This document shows, one piece after another, positions 38,068-50,975 of a DNA stretch of 64,000 bases (its first letter is position 1; the number at the start of each line of letters is the position of its first letter). Source of the DNA: Cloeon dipterum (lineage: Eukaryota; Arthropoda; Insecta; Ephemeroptera; Baetidae); the NCBI RefSeq assembly GCF_949628265.1, contig NC_088786.1:20853681-20917680 (forward strand). The letters are read 5' to 3'. The notes under the pieces are model-generated. The model was given only the letters and a program-made list of their open reading frames with translations, did not search any database and was not told where the DNA came from. The translations under genes and the position numbers were made by a program.

Positions 38068-41000
38068 CAATTGCTGTTGCGTGAGATAGCTGTGAGAAAG
38101 AAACCGAGCACCGCCAGGACGCATCGCACCAGATTCAGGGTTTGCCATTGCCTGTGCATCTCTACGAAGTTTTCCTGTATTACACTCCAATTAAATTAGC
38201 ACTAATTTGATGTTTTAATGCTAATCCTGATGGTCGAATTATGGTGGGAAGCTGAATCACTCAGTCGAAAATTTGATATGACAACGTGCCGGAAATTGAC
38301 AGAAACGTAAAACCGTTAGTTTAGCCACCGACCAATCAGAGACGGGTGCATTCAGCTGGTCAACCTAACTCGACCCTCAGGAATCGATTGGCAATGTCAA
38401 AAATTAAAATCTGGTACTAATTCAATACCAAAATAGAGGAAGATTCTATCCTTTCTTACATTTGTGGCTATGAGGGAGGTAGAATTGCTCAGTTTGAAAG
38501 CGTGCTGGTCGTCCAGTTTAGCTGAAAGGTCGGAGGCAAGGTGGGCTACAAGGCAGGCAGCCAGGGCAAACACGCTCGCAGGATTCTCAGCTAGGTGCCG
38601 CTGGAACGCTTGGAACGAAGACACCTTGCTCGGCACGCACCTGTGCATTTCAAGTTATCAATTTGTTTCTATTTTAATTTTTTGTATGTAAAATTACCAG
38701 TCCAAGACTGACACAGCTGAAACCGTGGAAAGAATGTAGAAAATAATTTGGAAAGTCCTCTCAATGTTCACCACTGAGACACTTTTGTCACATGGGCTGG
38801 AATCAACCTAAAACGTTTGTATTTTTTAATTAGTTTAAAATCACTTCATGGTTACCATAATGTAAAGAGTAATTGTATATCACTCGTTTAATTTCTTGTA
38901 TGATTGATTTGTTTCGCCATCTAAAGGATATGTTTGGAAAAACTTTTAATTCGCTATTGAGAATGTTTGTGAGCTGGCAAGAGCGAATGCTCAAGCCTGG
39001 CATTGGCATTAGGAGTGCGTGTCTGGCCGAGTGCAGCACGTAGCTCGTTGAAGGTGGAATGGACTGAGTATATTCTTAATGTGAATTTGTTTCCAAACCA
39101 TTGTTATTCCTTTTGTGAATTGTAAATTTATTATGGCGAAATGTATGTTATAAAGGCAATCTGGCCGAGAGGCTGTAGCGTGGACATGGACCAGTTACTG
39201 AACTTGTAATTGAAGGACGAACCAATCTGAAGTTAATGCTCGAATCGGATTTGTACAAAGATGAGATTGGCTCCATTGAAGATCGTCGGTTGTATATTTG
39301 TTAAGTACGATTGTAAATGACTAACCATTGAACTGAAGGTTATGATTTAATTGCCACTCGTCATTTAGAATTAAATCTGACGGGTTTTAATTGAAACAAT
39401 CAGTTTATTTCTCCTCTCGCCCCAAAGAAACTTATATTCGTTAGAATATTATAATCTAGGTAAAGACTTTCTAACGACAAAAACAAACGTGTCAGTCGCT
39501 CCAAACAAATTTTTTAAAACAAATTCTTAATGAATCAAGAGTATGATAGCCTAATATATAAGTGGCAAAGAATAATGTGGTAAAATGATTTTTTAATGCG
39601 TGCTATAAATAATATAAACGATTAATTAAATGTAACTTAATTACTCCGTTCAGAAGTATATGCCAAACGTTAAAAAAACATTATAAATGATTAATTTAAC
39701 CTTTCGTACATTTGCCAATTAAATCACATAAATTAAAGGAAAGAATAGTTACAGTGACGGCGTGCCAAAGTGCAAGGCCGGCGAGCAGTCCGTGGCAAAA
39801 GGTGGCGACGGGCAGGCAGCGTCTCTGCAACTCGTTGGCCACCGCCTCTGGGGAGAAGGCGGCCACGTCGTTTGGCAGTGCTGCCGACGCTGAAGACTCG
39901 AAAAAGGAGTGCTGGTTGACGGGCACAAAGCTGTGCTCGCGCTGCACGTAGATTTTGCCCTCGCAGATCGAACGCACCTCTGGTAGCTCTTGAAAGGTGA
40001 CGCTCGGCTGGGTTAACTCTTGCTCCTGCACCTGGCTCTCGCAGCTTCCGGTCACTGCTTCCTCCGCTTGCTGTTGTGTTGCTACCAGTTTCTTTCTAGT
40101 TCATTTGATCATAAAAGACAAGATATTTTTACTATACTGTTTTTTTTCAATTTTTATTTTAAATTTGAACTAAGTATGCGCTGTATTTTCTCCCTCTCAC
40201 TTCAAATAGATTACTTAATAAGGCATCAATTTTCGTTATGAATAATTAATCAAAAATCTATTACTTATAAAATTAATTTATTTAAGTTCCCTGATAACAG
40301 TTGAAATAACATTTAGTAAAAAGCATTAAAAATATTAAAATTTTTGAAGCTTTTTACTAATTAGGGAAAATATGTTATTTTAGATGTTATCTGGGAAATT
40401 AAAAATAATTTTATTTTTATGAGTACATATATACAGTATATTGAGTAAATTGACTTATTCTCCACCCAAAAAATAGCACTCTTGGCCATTACACCATGAC
40501 CATTATTTAATTAAAGGCCACCTGACGGTGAACATGCCATAATCGTCCTGGTGGCAAAAAGAAATAGCACATTGCTCAACAAACACTCCCTATTTTCTTT
40601 TCTGAATTGATTGCCATTTTCTTGCAAAAAGGGAATTTGAGTTTGATTATTGGGCTGTGCGCAATTTTTTTGCCACAAGATGATATCAAAATTTGAGCAT
40701 AATTATTTTGCTTGGATAATTGTTGAGTAAAAACTTTATTGTTGCGATTCAATTATTTGGCGCACTGACAGTTACACGCCAACAAGCATAAAAGTGCCGA
40801 CAAAATATGACCGTCAGCAAGCCTTTATATTGTAATATTGCTATTAATAATACTATTATTTTCAATTCACGGTACTTCAAATGCTACACACTTTTCTTTA
40901 AGTATAGAATGAAATTAAAATATCTATCTGCACGTAAATTTTTCAAAATTATTAATTTTCCATTACTAATTTTTATATGGCTGAAAAGATATAACGCTAT

Positions 41001-41151
41001 TTTTTGTTGCATTTTTTAATAACCTATTTCGCCTCCTTTGGGTTCTCAGCAGGGTAGACTCGCGGGGCTGCTGCTGGCCATGGCCACTGGACTCACTCGA
41101 CGTCTCTCCAATGGTCGTCTTACCACCTTCTTCAATTTCACTTGCCATCAT
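38067..41151 (-). CDS. TMEM237: TMEM237-like ciliary transition-zone membrane protein
   Basis: Five coding exons with matching phases give 289 aa: 41151-41024, 40095-39753, 38807-38698, 38640-38460 and 38174-38067. The N-terminal half is acidic and Gln-rich (MMASEIEEGGKTTIGETSSE). Hydrophobic segments follow: ATFCHGLLAGLALWHAVT, FQIIFYILSTVSAVSVLDW, ASVFALAACLVAHLAS and LVRCVLAVLGFFLTAI, four in all. The CHG.LAG..L segment and STVSA...D match my memory of TMEM237/ALS2CR4. Human TMEM237 is about 408 aa; the difference lies in the N-terminus. In other animals it sits at the ciliary transition zone with the MKS module and is mutated in Joubert syndrome 14. The donor at 41024 (AATAG then GTTATT) is weak. 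Introns 1 and 2 (0.9 kb each) hold no gene. Confidence 0.75.
38364..38404 (+). repeat. Dispersed repeat family B, copy 2
   Basis: Partner of 18040-18080. It lies in TMEM237 intron 4, and its right end stops about 55 bases before the preceding exon's edge. The flanking GACCAATCAG on the left resembles the reverse complement of sequence near 17920 in the other copy's neighbourhood. Confidence 0.5.
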
Positions 41152-41792
41152 TTATAAAAGGATCATCAAAACACAGGCACCAACAGCGTGAGCAGGGCGG
41201 TGCGCGCTTTGATATTCAAACCGCAACATACCTCAACTCAAAACCACCCCCTCTCACGGCCACCCGTCAAACAACAGACTTTTTCAATTATAAAATACAT
41301 ATATATTTAGAGGGGGATGAAAAAAGAAGTTCACAAATTCTTTTATTTAAAGTATTTAATTTAATAATAGTATGCAAATATATATATTTTTTTCTGCAAT
41401 TCATCTTCACCGAGTGTTTTCATTAAAATAATTGGCAATATTTTAAAATTATTTTAAAAGCAAGGTTGCAGTGTTGATTTTTTTAATTAATAATATTTTG
41501 TCATTCTCTGTCAACCATCGCGGATTTTTATTTTTTGATTAAAGAAGTAGCACCATTTGATTACCTTTTGGTCGATTAGAAATTTTTATTACAAAAGACA
41601 TTATGGTAAAACCCACCCTGTCTTGATCATCCACAATTTAACTTCCTTTAATTTTGACTTCTTTATCTTCAAAACAATCAACAAATCAACACTTGAAATA
41701 AAATAGTACATACAATTATTTCTGGAGTTTTTAGCAGCCACAGCCACACTTGATTATTATTGCTGTCAATTAAAAACAAGTTGCAGAACGTT
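41152..41792. other. Intergenic gap TMEM237 / acyl-CoA ligase
   Basis: AT-rich, 640 bp, no gene. It must contain the TMEM237 promoter and the 3' end of the acyl-CoA ligase. TTTATT at 41582-41590 provides a minus-strand AATAAA about 205 nt past the ligase stop. Confidence 0.45.
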
Positions 41793-44308
41793 TCACAAGG
41801 ACTTGAGATCTTTCCGTAGGATTTTTCCGGCAGAACTTCTAGGAATGGCGTTGACGAACTGAACTCCTCCTTTGAGATGCTTGTAGGGCGCAACCTTTCC
41901 CTCAAGAAACTGCACCACTGACTCTTTAGATAGCTTCTCACTTTTGCGTACGACAAACGCTTTTGGCAACTCCCCGGATTTTTCATCAGGAATGCCGACA
42001 ACTGCAACGTCAAGCACTTCTGGAATTTGGCGAAGTGTCTCTTCCAGCTCCGTTGGAGAAACCTGTTCCCAAGAAAAAGAAAAAATATAAAAATATTCTC
42101 ATCTACCTGTCTAAATCACCTGAAATCCCTTGACTTTGATCAGCTCCTTGAGCCTGTCCACAATGAAAATGTAGCCATCAGAGTCGATGTAGGCCATATC
42201 GCCAGTCCGCAGCCAACCCCCATCCAGCAGGGTCTCCTTGGTTGCTTTTTCGTTGTTTAAATAGCCGAGCATCACGCTAGGCGCCCGGAAAAGCAGTTCC
42301 CCTGTCTGTCCGAGCGGAAGTGCGTTGCCGGCGTCGTCCACGACTTTTATCTCGGACAATGGCACGTTCATGCCACACGAGCCGTACTTGACGCCGTTCT
42401 TCAGGGTCGTTGGTGTCATAGCTGCGCAACATGACACCTCGGTCATCCCAAATCCTGAAAATAAATTATATTTTTCAGAAATTATTACTATAAATTTAAC
42501 AGAAAAACGGGAGAGAAAAAATGTTTCAGTGAGATGAAAAATGAAAATTAAGGAAACTGATATTTTCTTTAAATTTCAAAGTAAAATAATTTTCATTGGG
42601 GTTTTAAGACACAAAAAAACTTTCAAAGCTGGAATTGCCAAACATGAACCTTCTTTGAGAATGAAGTTGGAAGGGTTGTTGATCTTTTCAGTCAGCCCTT
42701 TGGCGACTGAGGTGGCGGCCGGTGCGGCGCCGTTAACTGCGATGCACAGCTCGCTCAGGTCCTCGCGGGTCAGATCTGGGGATTGCAGCAAGAATGACAG
42801 CAGCGGCGGCGCAACGCACACTGTATTGGGCTGTAAAAGAAAACATTACATAAAAGCGGATGGTCTTTGAGGGCGAAAGCACCTTGTACTTCTTCATGGT
42901 GCGCACAAAGGTTTGAGGTTCAAATCGAGGCAGAGTGACCACGTTGTGTCCGCGGGACAGCGCCAGGTTCATGACGCCGTTGAGGCCGTAGATGTGGAAC
43001 ATGGGGAGGATCGCGAGATTTCTTGCCTGGGGATGCCCTTTAAAAATTTACGATAATTGTTTTCAGTCTACTGCTTGATATTTAGTAGGGAATATGAAAA
43101 AATGTCTTTCTAAATACTACGGATTATAATTGTTACAAATAAATTAGCGCCCCGCTGTTAAAAATTGCACATGACATAGAGTCTAGATGAATTTTAATAA
43201 AAAATCAAATTAATCAAACCCATAAAAAAGGGTTATGTAAAAATAAAATAATTATTTTTTTGGTTCCTTGGTATTTTTCGAGGTTTAAATTTAATTAAAA
43301 ATCAAAGAGTCATTACTTGAAATTTTATATCTATCAAGCTTTTTCTGATAGTGCATTTTCCCATAATATTCCATTCAAATTTTCTTGTAACTTTCCAGCA
43401 AACAGCTTTGACGATACATCATAAAATTTTTGGCGAAATCAAATACCTTCCCTGTTGGCGTTTGTGACGACCTCAGGGTGGTGCATTTGGCACAGCTGGG
43501 TGACCAAGTTCCTGTGGCTCAGCATGACGCCTTTGGGCTTTCCAGTGGTTCCGCTTGAGTAGGGCAGCGCCGCCACCGAGTCGAGGCTCGGCCTCGGTGG
43601 CACCCTGGCACCCCTGGTGCTCTTGCTGGCCAGCCGCTCGAAGCTGAGGCACCCCTGAGGCGGAGGTGCATCGCCAGTGACGACCACGGCGCCGTCGGGA
43701 AGCGCCGCTCTGGAAGTGGCCGCCAGTTCAGGGGTGGTCACCACGGCGTGCACCCTGGCGTCGCCGAACTGGTGACCCAATTCAGCTGGGTAAAAAAAAT
43801 TGGCTAAATTTACTCTGCGGCTGGTTTTTGCAATTCAAACCTGCAGTGTAAATGGGGTTGGCGGTGCTGACCGCTAGACCGGCCGAGGTCGAGCCCAGGA
43901 AGGCGAGTGCGAACTCGGGCATGTTAGGCAGCAACAGGGCCACGGCGTCGCCGTCCTTCAGGCCTAGCTCATTGGCTAGGTTGACGCCGAACGCCGTGCT
44001 GGCGCCCTTTGCCTCGCCGTAGGTGTACACCTTCTCTCGGATTGCGCACGTCTACAAAAATCAAGTAATAAGGGAGACATTTATATTTAAATTTTAGGAC
44101 GAGTGTATTTATATACCAACGCTGGTAGGTGTTCCCATTTGTGAGCGTGCTGCCACACGTACTCGCTGACTGTCAGCTCGGGCACTTGGACGCTCAAGTT
44201 GGACCTGATGACATGCGTTTCCGGGTCATAGTCGACGTTGCCCAAGGTTGTGCTGACCAGACGGACGCCCGAGCGCCCTTTGAAACATTTGCAGCACGCC
44301 GCCAGCAT
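41793..44308 (-). CDS. 4-coumarate:CoA ligase-like acyl-CoA synthetase
   Basis: Seven coding exons with matching phases give 560 aa: 44308-44117, 44051-43841, 43785-43447, 43037-42883, 42830-42650, 42454-42120 and 42062-41793. ANL-superfamily motifs appear in order: the AMP-binding P-loop YSSGTTGKPKGVMLSH at about 210-225, LPMFHIYG, LPRFEPQTF, NGAAP, GFGMTE, GELLFRAPSVMLGY, GGWLRTGD and GYIFIVDRLKELIKVKG. The adenylation lysine is Lys551 in RSSAGKILRKDL. The enzyme should activate a carboxylic acid with ATP to an acyl-AMP and pass it to CoA. Insect relatives include luciferin monooxygenase-like ligases and fly pudgy; the substrate cannot be read. The C-terminus is KSL, close to but not a standard SKL peroxisomal signal. 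A Cys/basic N-terminus (MLAACCKCFKGRSGVRLVST) could be a mitochondrial presequence. Confidence 0.92.
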
Positions 44309-44603
44309 CTTTTAGCCCCTGCTTTAAAGAATGTTATTTGTTTACCAGAGTCAATGACACATGACTAATGAATATTACGAGAATAGAGAGGGAGAGAAGA
44401 GGAGAGAAATAAAATGTTACCATTGAATAGGACTATAAGTGACGACCACACTCTAGCATACATTATATATTATTTTTCACTACATGCTTCTGTTCTTCTA
44501 TATATATATATATATGCGTTTAAAATCTCATGAATATTGTGCTAGGGTTTGTATATTTTAATAAATTTGTAAACATTTATTTGTGATAAAAATACGAGAG
44601 ATG

Positions 44604-44648
44604 AGTTGCCCTGTCAGCCCATAATAAACTTAAATTTTGAAACTAAAT
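44604..44648 (+). mobile_element. LINE 3'-end fragment, second copy
   Basis: GAGTTGCCCTGTCAGCCCAT and the following AATAAACTTAAATTTTGAAACTAAA repeat the 3' end of the element at 13766-14218 with one inserted base. This is an extreme 5' truncation, as is usual for LINE insertions. Confidence 0.75.
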
Positions 44649-46533
44649 TCATATTAAACACAAATAAGACAAATAACAAAGTCATTTTTTTATTATCTCA
44701 TAGCGCAATCACACTCTTTAAAATCTTTTTTTACACAGTCTGCAATATCACCCGGACAAATATTTTGTTAATTGTTTTGCTCATTTCATTAAAACAAAAT
44801 TGATTTTTTTAATATATTTCAATAAAGTAATTTGCAAGTTTGAGAGAGATGCGCAAAAATCAAATTAATATAGCTACGCAGTTTCTTAGAAATTTAACAA
44901 AAAGAGAGCAATTCTCAAGCGCACTACTGATTTACTTTGATCTTTGAAAATTATGATTCAAAATTTAATTTCAACTGTAGCCTAATTCTGGGTCAATAAA
45001 AAACCTTTCCTACCTTGTTTTTTTTTTAAAAAAAAATAAGGAAGTACAGTCAAGCTCGTTTTCTATTTGCTTAGGCACCAAGGGATATAAACACCGACAC
45101 TCAAAGACAAGTTTGGAAAAATGTGTAAGTCAGGTCCGTATATAGATTATTGTATGATGTATGAAACTTTGATCGTCTGCGGAACACTTATAATTATGAA
45201 AATTTTGATTATGGGTCAGATAGCGCAAGAGGAGCAAAGTCCTCCAAAAAATTTCCATTTAAAAAATATGCAATACAAAGTTGGGAACGTTCAATATCTT
45301 TATTTTATCTTTTATCTAGAACGATCTGAACACTGATTAATATCAAGATCCTATCTGGATTATATCAAACGGTTTACATAGCTTATAAAAATAAATAAAA
45401 GATCGGGGGAACCTGCAGCTTGTTTGCTTCAATGCAATTTATATTTAATTGTTCCCTCGCCCGATCAGTCAGCCCCTACGTTGGAACACAATTTATTTTT
45501 CATCGGATCTCGCTTTCGATAAATGCGAGTTTTTACAAACCAAGTGTTGAAAAATCATATAATTTAAAAATCGGACGACTAAATTCCTGTAATGAAAACC
45601 AAACTTAAATGAGAGAAAGAGGTTCTCACAAAATTTCCTTTAAAATTGAGGTCTCAAATGAGGGGGACAAAATTTCTTGAGTGCACGGCACGCATTTAAC
45701 CAGAAGGGCAATCAAATAACGACTCCAAAAGATATTATAAATAATTAGTCTCGCCTTGAAAATAAAACACAAGACAATTTTTGAGTTAACAAGAGTGAAA
45801 TAATCTCGGCTTTTATCAATTACGCGCGCGCACGAAAACGAAATTTTCAAGGTTCTTCATTTATACAATGGAAACCGCGCCCGGATTAATCTTTGCTCGC
45901 CCATAGCAAACCTGGAATTCGAAGAGGCAACAGAAGCATTGTTTGCTCCTAAGGTGCCAACACTCGATTTGTTTGTTGTTTAATCTTCGTCAGCATATTT
46001 TCCGAATCGACATTTCGTTTGTACGACAAAAGGTCTCACTCGCACGTGTGGCGTAACGACCTTCAGAATTTACCATCCAGAAACGCACAATGACAAGGCG
46101 AATTTGCTATTTTTTGTTAGCTCTCGCGAGGCGCTATCATGCAGTATCCAAAACGGAGGGAATATATCACTTCAGGAAGTAATTACGGACGCAAACAACG
46201 ACTTAATTACACAACGCATAATTTATGAGTTCTACTGACACGATCGGAATTTTTTCTCAGAATGACCATCAAATACATATATGATGACAAAAAATTCGAT
46301 TTCTAGCAAGCCATTTAAAGTTTTGTTTGATTATCGCAACTGCTAAAATGCTTTAGTGCTCCTTTTCATAATTGACAAGTAACTTGATAGGGCGCTAATG
46401 ACAACTAACTCTTCAAAGCTAGTGTCCAGGAAGAACTTACGGAGCAGGCCTTGGCGCCGAATTTCCTTTCCCACCGACCGCATAATTTGGGCAGAGAAAA
46501 AATAAATGACGCGTTTCGACAAAAAACAGGGAC

Positions 46534-46539
46534 TTTATT
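46534..46539 (-). terminator. Candidate UGT polyadenylation signal
   Basis: AATAAA on the minus strand about 100 nt after the UGT stop codon. Confidence 0.5.
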
Positions 46540-46639
46540 GTGTTATTTATATATTTACAGCCGACAAGGTCGCGAGACTCACACTGAACAGCAATAATAA
46601 AAATCTGTACCTCTGAGTGTACAAATTTAATGATTGCCA

Positions 46640-49600
46640 TCATGAAGTTTTTCTGTGCGAATGAAGAAGTCGTGGCGGGCCGACGGTGGGCCTCCAGCGG
46701 AGGCCCACGGACACGAGGACGGCGAGTAGTGCGGCTGCGGCGGCCATCACGTCGAGGTTGTGCTTCTGCACAACGGAGAGGGTGCGCGAGGCGAGTTTGA
46801 GGTGCGGTGCGCCACCAGTGCGCGCCACGTGCTCCACAAACCAAATCGCACGCTCCAGCGGACTCGTCAATTGGTCGCGCATCACACGCTTCGCTTCCGC
46901 GGCCCGTCGCGCAAAACTGAAACACGCGCCAAAGTGTACGATTGATCGAAGGGCTCTTCTTTTTAAAAAAAAGTAAATAAATAAAAATTACAAAATTTGC
47001 GACTTAATGTTGGACGTAAATTTAAAAATAATGTCAAACCAAAAAAATTTTCAAAACACGCTCGGTCTGATTAACCCTTGAGGATTAGGGTTACTCGTGT
47101 CAACTTATGGATTATTGTGATGTCCTTGTCATTAGTAAATGCATGAAATTTCAACCCCAAACAAACCCCTTGATCATTAGGAATACGATTAATTTTGTTG
47201 TTGTGCTCATATAGAACGCACACGTTTTGATAATTGGGCTTAAATCAAGGGTGCCGGGGTTAATTTTTCTTCAGGGCTTTCATCCCCTAAAACCCCTATC
47301 GATTTCAATGTTTCACAATCAGCAACAAACCAAAATAGCAGTCCAGACAAACTGAATATTTCCATTAATTATGGTGAGTATATGAAACATTGAAATTAAT
47401 ATGGATAGTTTTAGGGATGATTAAAAAACTCATATTCCTAATGATTGCTTGTTAAATCAAACAGGCGAGAGAGGGAGAGAGAGAAAGAAAATAAATAGTT
47501 ACAAACCTGGGGTCGTCGAGCACGGTGGTGACGGCGTGCAAGATCTGCTGGGCGCTCGACTCCTTGTAGAGCCTGACCGCGAGGCCACGGCGGACCAGCA
47601 AGCTGGAGACGTCCAGCTGGTCACCGTAGACGGGCATCGCGACCGCCGGCACGCCGTGCCACACAGTTTCCATTGCGCCGTGCAACCCACAGTGTGTGAA
47701 GAAGACGCGCGTCTTTGGGTGCCCTGAGAGAGCAGGCATATACACACAAATCTCATTCAGTCAAATAATTGTAAAAAGAGAATTAAAAAATATACGCTAA
47801 AACAAGCAAAAGTTTGTTATGTCTCTTTTAAACAATTCATTAAATAAATACAATTTTGTCCTCGTATATTGATGAGGACTCCTGGTGACAAGTGCACACA
47901 GCTATATTTCAACATAAAATATAATTGGTTACGCGCACTTAGCTACCGTCATTGTCGCAAGGTTAAAAGAGTTTGAAAATTGGCATGCTTGCGTGTACTG
48001 CGCTAGTTAAACTTTGCTTATTTTCTTAGAATGTGTTGAATTTAAAATCTCTCACCGAGGACGTCCTGTTGGGGCAGCCAACGCTCAATCCGGACGTTGG
48101 AGGGTACGGCCAGCGTTTTGGGCAGAGCACCCGAAATCTTCATGACGACCCGCTGGCGCAGCCTCGAGAACGCCAGCAGCAGCTTCTGCAAGAGCTCAGG
48201 AGGAGCGATCGATGCGTCAAAGGTGGCACCCATCGAGAAGAGAACCACGCCGGCTTCTCCGGATCCCCGCATAAACTCCTCAAGCTCCTGACCGACACAA
48301 AAACAAAATTGATATTTTAAAATTTAAATATGGACTTTCAATCCATGGTTTTCTCCAATGGGAGTAGTCAGCAATTTAATTAAATTCACCCCATAACGTT
48401 TCTTCCACGTAAATTTTTCAAAATTTAAATGTATTTTTTTTTAGAAGAAAATGAGTATGGGATAAAATTCAAGACGACTGACTAACTGAGCTGATTCACT
48501 TTTACAATCCAAAAGCAAATTTAAGACTCTTGAGCTACTTTTACAATAATCTAAAGCCAAACTAACTTTTGAGGCCTAAATAAAAAACTCGAAAACCACA
48601 AAATGGTTAAGGTTATCGATGCATGTTAAGATTTTGCTCTATTCAGACGATTTTGCTTTTATAAACCTAAAGGTTAATTGCATATAAATAAAAATAATAA
48701 TTAAATGCGAGGGAAAGTCTAAAACCGTCAAAGTTGGCTTAATAACCTTCTAAGAAATCGTCTAAATTGATACCAAAAACGTCCAAAGAATCGTCGTTTC
48801 GATGAAAGAGTCTTGTTAAACTACCAACCGTCAAAATTAATTTTGTGGGGTTGTCAGAAAGCATTTATCATTGTCCTCTGTAAAACACAGCATCGGAGGA
48901 CAACGACGTGCTTTATTTACGTCCCTTCTGATTAATGAAAAAGGCGTGCACGACATTTCTAATGAAGCTTTTACAACTTTCTTCCTTCTGCACAGCCAGC
49001 AAGAGGCCAGTCGGACAAGACCCAGTCTGACTAAAAAAACTCCAGGGGAGTGTAGGACTGTAGGTGCGGAAAGGCAAGGTGAGAGAACGAGAAACTCACT
49101 TGGGGCAGCAGATGCGGCTCACGGCACTGCATGCAGCCGACGTTGACGACGTTGGGCGGGTACTCGCGCGGGTAGTCGACGCTGAAATCAGAGTTCTCAA
49201 GAAGTCCAGACAGGTTGGCCAGCAGCTGCTGCGAGTCGGGGCTGCCTGGCAGGTGACGCTGGATGGAGCGATCGGCCAGGAAGAACTGGAAGCGCATCAG
49301 CAGCTGGTTCATGGCCGCGTAGAAGAGGTTGACGCCGCGCTGCAACACGTTCATGGCGTCCGAGTAGGTGCTCATGAAGGCGGGCACGGCGCCCGATGGG
49401 CTGGACATTCCGGCGCTGAATGTGGCCTCGCCGCCGGTGGCCGGCAGCGCCCAGTACGCGACGGCCGGCACGCCGAGCGCGTGCGCCAGCGCCAGGCCAC
49501 ACTCGTTGCTCAGCAGGTCAACCAGCGCAACGTGGAAGCCGACCTGCCGCAGCCGTCGCCGCAGCCGCACGTCCCGCAGCAGCGTGTCGCAGTGCGCCGG

Positions 49601-50975
49601 TACCGTCCAGAACGCGTCCAGTGGCACGCCCCACGGACTCAGCCCGTCCCGCCACATCACGTCCAGCGGCAGCATAAATCTGAGCGCACACCAAAATTCG
49701 ATAATTTAATTTCGTTGAAAAAGAGGTTGATTTTAATATTTTAAGGAACGCCTGGTGCACGAAGACTGCATTTAACATTTTGTATTACGACCAAACGGAG
49801 TGAGATACGATGGAATTAAGTGCAGAACTGCAGAACTGAGATTCTCGCGGGGAATAAAACACGTGAAACCATACATCAAAAACGCTCTCAGTTCAAACTA
49901 AGTTCGTTATTAACCCAAAAATTTCAACCCCGGGTGATGGGTTGATGGGTTTTCTTAATAGAAAATTGATTAATGAACAGATTTGATTTTGTGATATTTT
50001 CATTGTTGTATTTTTATATCACAAGGAATTTGACACATACCATATAATTTTTAAAATCATATTTCTGAACATAAAAACAGGCAAAATTATTTAATTTTAC
50101 AGAAAATCTCTACTTTATAATGCTTAAAAGGTAAAAGGACTTGATTTTAGAAATAAAACCCAACAAAATTGGTTACCGAATGACTTTACGGCTGATTTAA
50201 ACTGTTTTGGCCACTTGAGTTTGGTTCAAATGGCTTAAAATTGAAATAATAGCGACGATTGGAAGCTCACTCAGAAAATTAGTTAACTTTAAATTTTACA
50301 ATCCCAGCCTAAGATTATAAGATCGAGTGTTCTCACCAGCTCTGGTGAGCCTTGTCTTTTGTCTCTGATTTGCGGTAATATACTACGTTTGTGAGTATGA
50401 TAAATAAATGAGCACAAATAGCTTAACCTTGGTGGAAATGGAAAAAGGATCAAGGCATTTGCCGAGAAAACAGATTCATACTTTTTCTGAGCGTTGCAAA
50501 ATATTTTAAAATCGACAATACATAACACTACATGGCAAATTAAAAACTGTTGAAACAAAAACTTGCATTTTATTAAATACGATTTATGCTGGTTGATCGT
50601 TTAGAAAAAATTATTCATCAAAGCAAACACAAAAAAGGTGATAGAATTGAACAAAAATTTAGAACAAAAGCGTCCGATTAATTACCTTCCCTCCTTCTCA
50701 GGGGTGACGAAGGGGACGTGCCCATCAGAGTTGTCTACTGCCAAGGTAATGGAGGTGATGTTTTCGTGCTCCAGCGGCGGAAGCTGGACAAAGTTCTTAA
50801 ACTTGAGGTAGGTCACCCCGTGACCCCTGAGGGCGAGCTGCTGGCTCAGGTGGCGCAGCTGCACCTCGTGGCTGCCGCTGTGCAGCGGGTGCAGCACCAG
50901 GAAGTTGAAAGCGCCGATAGGCCGCGGCGCCGTCGACAACACGGCGCAAGCCAACACCGCCACCAGCTTCCACAT
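46640..50975 (-). CDS. UDP-glycosyltransferase (UGT)
   Basis: Five coding exons with matching phases give 531 aa, the usual UGT length: 50975-50686, 49679-49100, 48287-48056, 47723-47507 and 46916-46640. A signal peptide (about 1-22) precedes GAFNFLVLHPLHSGSHEVQL, with His36 in the place of the catalytic base. The C-terminal nucleotide-binding half has VVLFSMGA, the WLPQQDVLG block, and a signature with FFTHCGLHGAMETVWHGVPA and PVYGDQLDVSS. A membrane anchor lies at about 494-512, followed by a short basic tail ending HSHRKTS. Such enzymes transfer sugar (glucose in most insects) from UDP-sugar to small lipophilic compounds in the ER lumen, for detoxification, pigments or hormones. Odd points are HCG where HGG is usual and KISG where KWE is usual. 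Introns are 332-1006 nt; intron 4 has a GA-rich run near 47465-47490. Confidence 0.93.

Larger units (their letters stand above)
44309..46639. other. Intergenic DNA between acyl-CoA ligase and UGT
   Basis: AT-rich, 2.3 kb. It contains a (TA)n run near 44500-44515, a short LINE 3' tail (44604-44648), and the UGT 3' UTR at the right end. Short open frames here are unsupported. Confidence 0.5.

Noticed and set aside
49064-49744. 226-codon plus-strand frame
   Set aside because: Antisense of the largest UGT exon; high GC at third positions keeps the opposite strand open.
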